A DNA stretch of 11,443 bases from an uncultured Bacilli bacterium (GTDB lineage Bacteria; Bacillota_I; Bacilli_A; RFN20; CAG-631): NCBI GenBank assembly GCA_934202505.1, contig CAKPXW010000050.1, positions 1-11,443 on the forward strand, written 5' to 3'. Positions within the stretch are counted from its first letter, which is position 1. Each line of letters starts with the position of its first letter. Positions 7,413 to 11,443 of the stretch are shown here, one piece after another. A program made the translations under genes and the position numbers. The notes under the pieces were generated by a model. The model was given only the letters and a program-made list of their open reading frames with translations, did no database searches and had not been told where the DNA came from.

Positions 7413-7550
7413 CTAACCATGTAATTTAAAAATAAAATAATAAATTATAATTACAAAAGAAGCTACGATGCATACAAAAGAAAAAAGGCATAGGAAAAAT
7501 AATAGACAAAAATTATTCTTTCTTTTTTTCCTTCCTTTTACTCTTTCCAT
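7413..7550 (-). CDS. 45-aa single-TM micro-protein at the divIC position
   Basis: This short ORF overlaps the 3' end of yabQ by 38 nt in another frame and ends at TAG (7415-7413). Its ATG at 7550 is preceded by a good SD (AAAGGA) at suitable spacing within yabQ. The product begins MERVKGRKKRKNN, a strongly basic N-terminus, followed by about 28 hydrophobic residues (14-41) and only four more (KLHG), predicting one helix with the N-terminus inside. In B. subtilis this locus between yabQ and spoIIE holds divIC (FtsB-like), which also starts with a basic cytoplasmic segment and one TM helix but then has a long extracellular coiled coil. None is seen here. It may be a divIC remnant or a replaced short membrane peptide. 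The SD, topology and position support a real gene, but the ORF is short and the overlap region is lysine-biased, so translation is unproven. Confidence 0.5.
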   Translation of the reverse strand: MERVKGRKKRKNNFCLLFFLCLFSFVCIVASFVIIIYYFIFKLHG

Positions 7551-7905
7551 ACTTCTTTCCTTTCTTTTTTATTATAGCAATTTTCTTTTTAAATTGATAA
7601 TCTAATTTGCAAATTATTGTTTCAATTTGCAAATTAAAATAATACGCTAATAGTTCTTGATAAGTAATAATACCTAGAATGATAAATAGAAAAGGAAAAA
7701 CATTAAAAATAGCATGACTTATTAAAAAAGAACCAACAAAATAAATAAAACTTAAACTTGAAAAGAAAATTATTTCTATTAATAAACGAAATAATGTACC
7801 CTTATCTTTATAGAAAATTCTATTTAAAAAACTATAAAGAAACATAAATAATATTCCAAAAAAGTAGGAAAAGGCAATTATTTCAAACTGATTTAGAAGT
7901 TTCAT
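7513..7905 (-). CDS. yabQ: YabQ-family spore cortex biosynthesis membrane protein
   Basis: 130 aa, shorter than B. subtilis YabQ (about 210). YabQ is a forespore/mother-cell membrane protein needed for spore cortex formation. Three hydrophobic segments are visible, at about residues 8-32, 41-68 and 70-90, followed by a charged tail (about 105-130) made almost only of Lys, Arg, Glu and Gly. Sequence similarity alone is weak. The call rests on membrane topology plus position immediately after yabP, where the order rqcP-yabP-yabQ is conserved in spore formers. The ATG overlaps the yabP TGA stop in ATGA, a classic translational coupling junction. Its 3' end overlaps the start of the 45-aa membrane ORF. 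The usual C-terminal part of YabQ seems to be lost or replaced by the basic tail. Confidence 0.75.
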   Translation of the reverse strand: MKLLNQFEIIAFSYFFGILFMFLYSFLNRIFYKDKGTLFRLLIEIIFFSSLSFIYFVGSFLISHAIFNVFPFLFIILGIITYQELLAYYFNLQIETIICKLDYQFKKKIAIIKKKGKKYGKSKRKEKKKE

Positions 7906-8159
7906 TTAAAAATTTTAGCAAATATATTTTCTTTTTTCTTTTCATTTTTATTATTAATGTATAATAAAGAATCGAATTGTCCAATTATTTCAAGTTCTTT
8001 TTTTGAAGTATCCATTTTATTAATGGTAAGATTTTTGCCTGAAATTTTTAAATTACCATGGGGTGTTAAAATATTAAATTCATTACTATTAAAACTATTT
8101 ACCTTTAATACATCATTTAATTCGATTATTTTACGATCAGTTACTTTAATGATTTGCAT
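7902..8159 (-). CDS. yabP: YabP-family sporulation protein
   Basis: 85 aa (B. subtilis YabP is about 100). The protein is soluble, with no TM segment. The pattern RKIIELNDVLKVNSFNSNEF (residues 9-28), then GNLKISGKNLTI (35-46) and the ELEIIGQFDSLLYI block (56-69), matches the YabP/YqfC fold, in which a beta-rich core carries a V-x-S-F-D/N-x-x-E-F motif and a G-x-L-x-I-x-G-x-x-L motif. The C-terminus ends in KIFK, like the KLFK end of many homologues. In Bacillus it is mother-cell expressed (sigma-E) and required for the cortex with YabQ. A perfect SD AGGAGG (8172-8167) precedes the ATG by 7 nt, the strongest ribosome site in the cluster, suggesting high or independent translation. It is coupled to yabQ by ATGA. 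Confidence 0.92.
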   Translation of the reverse strand: MQIIKVTDRKIIELNDVLKVNSFNSNEFNILTPHGNLKISGKNLTINKMDTSKKELEIIGQFDSLLYINNKNEKKKENIFAKIFK

Positions 8160-8180
8160 AAAAAAACCTCCTAGAACATT

Positions 8181-8453
8181 TTATGCATCTTCAGAGGTAT
8201 TAATTACTTTTTCATCTATAATTTCATATAAAGATAAAGCTTCATCTTTTTTTATATTTTCTTTAACACTTAAAACTTTTATAGTTACAATTTTATTCCC
8301 TAAAATTAAAGTTATTAAATCATTTTCTTTAATTTCACTTGCTGGTTTAGCTTTTCGATTATTAATTGTAACATTTCCAAAAGAAATTACATTTTTACTT
8401 ACACTTCTTCTTTTAAATATTCTAGATACTTTTAAATATTTATCAAGTCTCAT
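8181..8453 (-). CDS. rqcP: RqcP (YabO), S4-domain ribosome-associated quality control factor
   Basis: 90 aa from the ATG at 8453, chosen because the protein then begins MRLDKYLKVSRIFKRRS, matching the family N-terminus, and because GGTGA lies just upstream. Earlier in-frame TTG (8465), GTG (8462) and ATG (8459) codons overlap or precede that SD. The S4 RNA-binding motif covers about residues 1-60, with the conserved R2, K8 and R16 and the G-x-V-x-I-N-x-x-x-A-K-P turn (26-37). RqcP binds the 50S subunit with RqcH and supports C-terminal alanine tailing of stalled nascent chains. It is not a sporulation factor, but the gene is traditionally found between spoVT/mazG and yabP, as here. The yabP SD lies in the short gap after its stop. 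An HSP15-like (HslR) label would be an alternative name for the same domain. Confidence 0.94.
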   Translation of the reverse strand: MRLDKYLKVSRIFKRRSVSKNVISFGNVTINNRKAKPASEIKENDLITLILGNKIVTIKVLSVKENIKKDEALSLYEIIDEKVINTSEDA

Positions 8454-8486
8454 ATTCATCACCAATAAATATTATAATAAAAAAAA

Positions 8487-8993
8487 TTAATTAATTAAAC
8501 TTTTATTAATAAATTTTTTAAAATTAAGAATTATTTCTTGTTGATTATTGGTAATAATTTTATCATTTTCAATCATAATCATAATTCCTTTTGAGACAGT
8601 ATTATTTCCAATTGTACAAATATATGTTGGACGTTGCTCTAATAAATCATCAATTATATGGATGTTTCTATACAATTTTAAATTGTTATTTATTTTATTA
8701 TATATAGCCACATTAAGAAATTTATCTAAATATATTTCACTAGTTTTCCCATAGCTAATTATTATTTTTTCTTCATTTGCAAAAATGATAGTTGCATTTG
8801 TTAATTCATTTAGCACTTTGGCAATATTAAAAAGTTCTTCTTCCATACCTTGTAAAGAAGATGTCTTTCTAATTATTAATTGTTTGCTACCATCTAATTC
8901 GATTTCCATAGCATCTCCACTATTTAATTTCAAACTATTTCTTAATTCTTTTGGAATTACTATTCTTCCAAGTTCATCAATTCTTCTTACCAT
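8487..8993 (-). CDS. spoVT: SpoVT, AbrB-type stage V sporulation transcription regulator
   Basis: 168 aa from the ATG at 8993 (B. subtilis SpoVT is 178). The start was chosen because MVRRIDELGRIVIPKELR aligns directly to the AbrB/SpoVT swapped-hairpin DNA-binding domain (1-44) and GGTGAG lies just upstream. An in-frame ATG at 9104 would add 37 residues including a hydrophobic stretch, which the family does not have. Residues about 55-165 form the GAF-like ligand or oligomerisation domain that separates SpoVT from the shorter AbrB. SpoVT modulates sigma-G genes in the forespore. The copy lacks the five or so residues (M-K-A-T-G-like) usually before I-V-R-R. It heads the cluster, divergent from rpmE. 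I could not find a convincing sigma-G promoter upstream. Confidence 0.93.
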   Translation of the reverse strand: MVRRIDELGRIVIPKELRNSLKLNSGDAMEIELDGSKQLIIRKTSSLQGMEEELFNIAKVLNELTNATIIFANEEKIIISYGKTSEIYLDKFLNVAIYNKINNNLKLYRNIHIIDDLLEQRPTYICTIGNNTVSKGIMIMIENDKIITNNQQEIILNFKKFINKSLIN

Positions 8994-9128
8994 AAGCTCA
9001 CCATTATTTAGTATTAGCAAAAAACAGAAAAATAAACTTATTTGCAATAATGATATAAAACTTATATGGTAAAAAGAAGAAAACTTTAATAAATTATGGT
9101 TCAAAGTCTTTTTTTGCTAATAAAATAC

Positions 9129-9156
9129 TTGTTAAATAAAAAAAATATGATATAAT
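9129..9156 (+). promoter_or_regulatory. sigma-A promoter of rpmE
   Basis: TTGTTA at 9129-9134 (4/6 to TTGACA), a 16-bp spacer and a perfect TATAAT at 9151-9156 preceded by TGA, making TGATATAAT, an extended -10. Predicted transcription start is near 9163. This is the best vegetative promoter in the window, fitting a ribosomal protein gene. Confidence 0.85.
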
Positions 9157-9162
9157 AAACAA

Positions 9163-9218
9163 GGACTTAACTTACTTAAGGTCCACTTAGAGACTTTAGG
9201 CGGAAGGAGAGAAATTAT
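9163..9218 (+). promoter_or_regulatory. rpmE 5' leader with start-site hairpin (possible L31 ribosomal leader)
   Basis: The predicted transcript begins with a stem: GGACTTAA (9163-9170), loop CTTAC (9171-9175), then TTAAGGTCC (9176-9184). It forms 8 base pairs with one bulged G. About 18 nt of leader with repeated CTTA/CTTTA motifs follow, then a strong SD (AAGGAG, 9204-9209) and the ATG at 9219. L31 autoregulatory leaders have been described in Firmicutes; whether this hairpin belongs to that class is inference. Confidence 0.5.
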
Positions 9219-9422
9219 ATGAAAAATGGTATTCATCCAAAGTATCAAAAGGTTATGGCAAGATGCACAACTTGTGGATCTGAATTTGAAATCGGTTCTA
9301 CAAAAGCAAATGTTGTAGTTGATACTTGTTCAAATTGTCACCCATTCTATACTGGCAAACAAAGATTTGCTTCTACTGATGGTGCAATTGATAAATTCAA
9401 TAAAAAATACGGTCGTAAGTAA
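9219..9422 (+). CDS. rpmE: 50S ribosomal protein L31, zinc-binding (C+) type
   Basis: 67 aa, normal length. It is a structural protein of the large subunit, at the bridge between the central protuberance and the 30S head. It shows MKNGIHPKY at the start, the zinc ligands C16, C19, C37 and C40 (CTTC and CSNC), and the family signature CHPFYTGKQ (40-48). Retention of all four cysteines marks the zinc form, as opposed to the C- paralog (YtiA type) induced by zinc limitation in other bacteria. The gene has its own promoter, leader hairpin, SD and intrinsic terminator, so it is transcribed alone. In B. subtilis rpmE lies next to tdk. Here tdk is about 4 kb away on the same strand, with the minus-strand sporulation cluster between them. 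Confidence 0.98.
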   Translation: MKNGIHPKYQKVMARCTTCGSEFEIGSTKANVVVDTCSNCHPFYTGKQRFASTDGAIDKFNKKYGRK

Positions 9423-9434
9423 GATGGTAATTTT

Positions 9435-9460
9435 AAAGTTCGATATTTCGGACTTTTTTT
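9435..9460 (+). terminator. Rho-independent terminator of rpmE
   Basis: The stem is AAAGTTCG (9435-9442) paired with CGGACTTT (9449-9456), 8 bp with one G-U pair, with loop ATATTT and a T-run to 9460 continuing as TATTTTTTT. It starts 13 nt after the rpmE stop. Confidence 0.88.
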
Positions 9461-9470
9461 TATTTTTTTC

Positions 9471-9499
9471 TTGAAAATAAATATTGAATATGATAAATT
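9471..9499 (+). promoter_or_regulatory. Possible promoter of the first MATE gene
   Basis: TTGAAA (9471-9476), a 17-bp spacer and TAAATT (9494-9499) preceded by TGA, giving an extended -10-like TGATAAATT. The -10 is only 4/6. It lies after the rpmE terminator, where a promoter is needed. The inverted repeat ATATGA/TCATAT (9488-9504) covers this -10. Confidence 0.4.
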
Positions 9500-9561
9500 C
9501 ATATAGAAAATTGATGTGGATTTTTCATTTATTCTTTTCGCCACATAAAGGGAGAGAATTT

Positions 9562-10890
9562 ATGGAAAAATCATCTATGGAAAATAAGCCTATTTTTAAA
9601 TTAATAATAAAAATGTCTTTACCAATTATAATATCAATGATTATTAATGCTTTATATAATATCGTTGATAGTTTTTTTGTATCTAAAGTAAGTGAAGATG
9701 CAATGACAGCAATTAGCATTATATTTCCATTACAATATCTTGCTAATGCTTTTGGCATAGGATTTGGAGTTGCAATTGCTTCATTAACAGCATTTTATTA
9801 TGGAGCAAATAAAAAAAATGTTGCTATTTATAGTGCAACAAAAGGTGTAATATTAAGTATAATTCATGGAATAATTATTACAATATTTTCACTTATTGTG
9901 GCTAAACCATTTTTTTTACTTTTTACCGATAATGAAACAATAATAAATTATGGATTAGAATATTTTTATATAGTTGCCTTTTTTGCTCCACTTATAACTG
10001 TATCTATGGCTTTAGAAAAAATACTACAATCACAAGGTAAAATGAAAATAACAATGCTTGCGATGGCTATTGGTGCAGTTATTAATATTATACTTGATCC
10101 TATTTTTATTATTAATTTAAATATGGGAGTTAAAGGAGCAGCTATCGCTACAGGAATTGGTTTGTTTTTTGGATTAATAACATATATTTTAATTTTTATA
10201 AAATGTAAATTAGATATTAATATTTCTTTAAAAGTAAAATCAAAACTAAAAGTTATTTCAAAGCTTTATTCTGTAGGTATTCCATCTTCTTTAAATTTGG
10301 CTTTGCCTTCATTTATGATTATTGCTTTAAATGCGATATTAACAAAATATGATTCTTCATATGTATTTATTTTAGGTGTTTATTATAAATTACAAACTTT
10401 TTTATATTTTATTGTAAGTGGATTAGTTCAAGGAATACGACCAATTATTAGTTATAATGAAGGGGCATCTTTAACTAAAAGAGTCAATAAAACATTTTAT
10501 CTTTCTTTACTTGTAAGTGTAATTGTAATGGTCATTGGAACTATTATATTTTTAATTATTCCAGATAAATTAATAGCAATATTTACAAATAATCCTTCTA
10601 CTATCAAAAAAGGAGCCAAAGCTTTAAGAATAATTTCTTTAGGATTTATTGTTTCTTCTTTTTCTGTTGTTACAAGTGGTGTGTTTGAAGGACTTGGGAA
10701 AGGATTACCATCTTTAATAATATCTTTAACAAGATATATATTAATAATCTTGATTGCTTATATTTTATCTTCATTTTTCCAGGTTGATGGCGTATGGCAT
10801 GCATTTTATATTACAGAAATAATTGCTTTTATAATTTCTATTTTCTTATGTATATTTTTGTTTTTAAAAAGAAAAACTGTTAAATCATAA
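9562..10890 (+). CDS. MATE-family multidrug/toxic compound efflux transporter
   Basis: 442 aa and 12 hydrophobic segments, the typical MATE length and topology. The start is the ATG at 9562, preceded by AAAGGGAGAG (9548-9557); the in-frame ATG at 9484 lies upstream of this SD and would add 26 residues unlike the family N-terminus. Typical features are the TM1 proline in MSLPIIIS, the NALYNIVDSFFV stretch (29-40), and the mid-protein signature around residues 150-200 with QGKMK, INIILDPIFI and VKGAAIATGIG. The sequence repeats this half-unit pattern in the second half (QGIRPIISYN). MATE proteins export drugs or metabolites in exchange for H+ or Na+. The substrate cannot be told, and SpoVB/MurJ-type flippases are excluded by the MATE signatures. 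A second MATE gene follows 70 nt downstream with its own promoter. Confidence 0.94.
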   Translation: MEKSSMENKPIFKLIIKMSLPIIISMIINALYNIVDSFFVSKVSEDAMTAISIIFPLQYLANAFGIGFGVAIASLTAFYYGANKKNVAIYSATKGVILSIIHGIIITIFSLIVAKPFFLLFTDNETIINYGLEYFYIVAFFAPLITVSMALEKILQSQGKMKITMLAMAIGAVINIILDPIFIINLNMGVKGAAIATGIGLFFGLITYILIFIKCKLDINISLKVKSKLKVISKLYSVGIPSSLNLALPSFMIIALNAILTKYDSSYVFILGVYYKLQTFLYFIVSGLVQGIRPIISYNEGASLTKRVNKTFYLSLLVSVIVMVIGTIIFLIIPDKLIAIFTNNPSTIKKGAKALRIISLGFIVSSFSVVTSGVFEGLGKGLPSLIISLTRYILIILIAYILSSFFQVDGVWHAFYITEIIAFIISIFLCIFLFLKRKTVKS

Positions 10891-10925
10891 AAAATATTTA
10901 CAATTTAAAAAAAATATTTATAATT
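10889..10925 (+). repeat. 17-bp direct repeat, 20-bp period, over the second MATE promoter
   Basis: AAAAAATATTTACAATT (10889-10905) recurs as AAAAAATATTTATAATT (10909-10925), one mismatch, exactly 20 bp apart (two helical turns). The first copy contains the -35 and the second the -10. The low complexity means chance is possible. Confidence 0.55.
10897..10924 (+). promoter_or_regulatory. sigma-A promoter of the second MATE gene
   Basis: TTTACA (10897-10902, 5/6 to TTGACA), a 16-bp spacer and a perfect TATAAT (10919-10924). Predicted transcription start is about 10931, the first base of a perfect inverted repeat. It lies just after the stop of the preceding MATE gene. Confidence 0.7.
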
Positions 10926-10930
10926 GATTT

Positions 10931-10948
10931 TTGTCAAAAAGTTGACAA
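10931..10948. promoter_or_regulatory. Perfect inverted repeat, candidate repressor operator
   Basis: TTGTCAA-AAAG-TTGACAA is a perfect 7-bp inverted repeat with a 4-bp centre. It begins at the predicted start site of the second MATE gene and touches its SD (AAGGGGA, 10947-10953). The position fits a repressor operator (TetR/MarR-like), or an RNA hairpin hiding the SD. The regulator is not in the window. Confidence 0.55.
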
Positions 10949-10960
10949 GGGGATTAATAT

Positions 10961-11443
10961 ATGAATTTTGTTAATAAAATTAAAAGTTCATTTAAGCAAA
11001 TAGATTTAACAAAAGGTAAGCCAATGAAAGTATTATTTATTTTTATGTTACCTATTTTATTTAGTTTATTATTTCAACAAATTTATACTATTTCAGATGC
11101 AGCTATTGTTGGACAAAATTTATCGAAAAGTGAAGTTGCAGGAGTTAATGATGTTTATGGCTTATTTTTTATAGTAATTCAATTTGCTTTTGGATGTACA
11201 GCAGGATTTAGTGTTATTACCAGTAATATGTATGGAGAAAAAAATGAAAATGGTATGAGAAAAAGTTTTGCCACGCAAATATTATTATCATTTATTATTT
11301 CTATTATCTTAACAAGTAGTGTTTTACCTTTAACCCCAACATTTTTAAAAATAATAGGTATTGATAAAAATGGAACAGTTTATAAATATGCTTATACATA
11401 TTTGATAATAATTTATGCTGATCTTATAGGACAAGTTTTTTAT
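10961..11443 (+). CDS. Second MATE-family efflux transporter (3' end beyond window)
   Basis: The frame is open from the ATG at 10961 to the right edge (161 codons, no stop), about one third of a MATE protein. SD AAGGGGA (10947-10953) precedes the start. The N-terminus has the typical order: DLTKGKPMKV (16-25), TM1 with MLPILFS, QQIYTISDAAIVGQ (38-51), then FGCTAGFSVITSNMYGEKNE, matching the G-x-x-x-G-x-x-x-x-x-x-S-x-x-x-G region of TM2-TM3. It differs clearly from the preceding transporter (which has no DLTKG start), so this is a tandem of two MATE subtypes rather than a recent duplicate. Its own promoter and operator-like palindrome suggest separate, possibly inducible control. The substrate is unknown. 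Confidence 0.93.
   Translation, partial: MNFVNKIKSSFKQIDLTKGKPMKVLFIFMLPILFSLLFQQIYTISDAAIVGQNLSKSEVAGVNDVYGLFFIVIQFAFGCTAGFSVITSNMYGEKNENGMRKSFATQILLSFIISIILTSSVLPLTPTFLKIIGIDKNGTVYKYAYTYLIIIYADLIGQVFY

Noticed and set aside
8178..8206. Possible sigma-E promoter for yabP (CATAAAAT near the end of rqcP)
   Set aside because: The -10 is a near match but no -35 fits at 13-15 bp, and the predicted start would cut into the SD.
7957..8490. 177-codon plus-strand ORF opposite yabP and rqcP
   Set aside because: Both minus-strand genes are clear family members with SDs; the plus-strand product is a hydrophobic antisense artefact.
9009..9046. Possible sigma-G promoter for spoVT (AATACTA with upstream TGCAAATA)
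   Set aside because: The spacing is about 23 bp instead of about 17, and the -10 lacks the leading C.
8994..9104. In-frame N-terminal extension of spoVT with a hydrophobic, TM-like stretch
   Set aside because: No SpoVT/AbrB protein has it, a good SD sits at the internal ATG (8993), and the extra residues look like translated AT-rich intergenic DNA.
9484..9561. 26-residue N-terminal extension of the first MATE protein
   Set aside because: The SD AAAGGGAGAG directly precedes the ATG at 9562 and the extension overlaps the probable promoter.
10932..10947. TnrA/GlnR box at the second MATE promoter
   Set aside because: TGTCA...TGACA has a 6-bp gap (16 bp in total), whereas the TGTNA-N7-TNACA consensus is 17 bp.

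Overview
The window is very AT-rich and comes from a Gram-positive genome of the Bacilli/Firmicutes type with the standard bacterial code. TGA is a real stop: it ends yabP inside an ATGA overlap with yabQ. A SpoVT/RqcP/YabP/YabQ/SpoIIE cluster points to a current or ancestral endospore former. The AT content and reduced gene set would suit a small-genome, host-associated Bacilli lineage (RF39- or Erysipelotrichia-like), but that placement is inference. Most genes have a clear Shine-Dalgarno sequence, and the best promoters are extended -10 (TGnTATAAT) types.

Layout. (1) 1-3250, minus strand: a probable three-gene operon. Two tandem, diverged membrane-anchored paralogs of unknown function (3250-2492 and 2502-1834) lead into a large M48 zinc metallopeptidase with TPR-like repeats (1820 to beyond the left edge). 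(2) 3251-3333: a compact divergent promoter region. (3) 3334-5185, plus strand: a four-helix membrane protein with a SHOCT-like tail, an NtdP/DUF402 nucleoside tri-/diphosphatase, and thymidine kinase. (4) 5182-8993, minus strand: the sporulation cluster spoVT, rqcP, yabP, yabQ, an unlisted 45-aa membrane micro-ORF, and spoIIE. An exact Spo0A box (TGTCGAA) sits just upstream of spoIIE. (5) 9129-9460, plus strand: rpmE (ribosomal protein L31) with its own promoter, a leader hairpin at the predicted transcript start, and an intrinsic terminator. (6) 9562 to the right edge, plus strand: two MATE-family transporters. The second has its own promoter, with a perfect inverted repeat at the predicted start site.

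How the genes fit together. The sporulation block keeps the order known from Bacillus subtilis (spoVT-yabM-yabN-rqcP-yabP-yabQ-divIC-yabR-spoIIE) but lacks yabM, yabN/mazG and yabR. Where divIC would sit there is only a 45-aa single-TM ORF, which may be a remnant or replacement. NtdP and Tdk both act on nucleosides or nucleotides. The M48 operon is the least explained part of the window and the best candidate for an undescribed system: a membrane protease co-expressed with two membrane-tethered proteins of one family. I see no tRNA, rRNA, CRISPR array, insertion sequence or attachment site, and no gene-free stretch over 300 bases.
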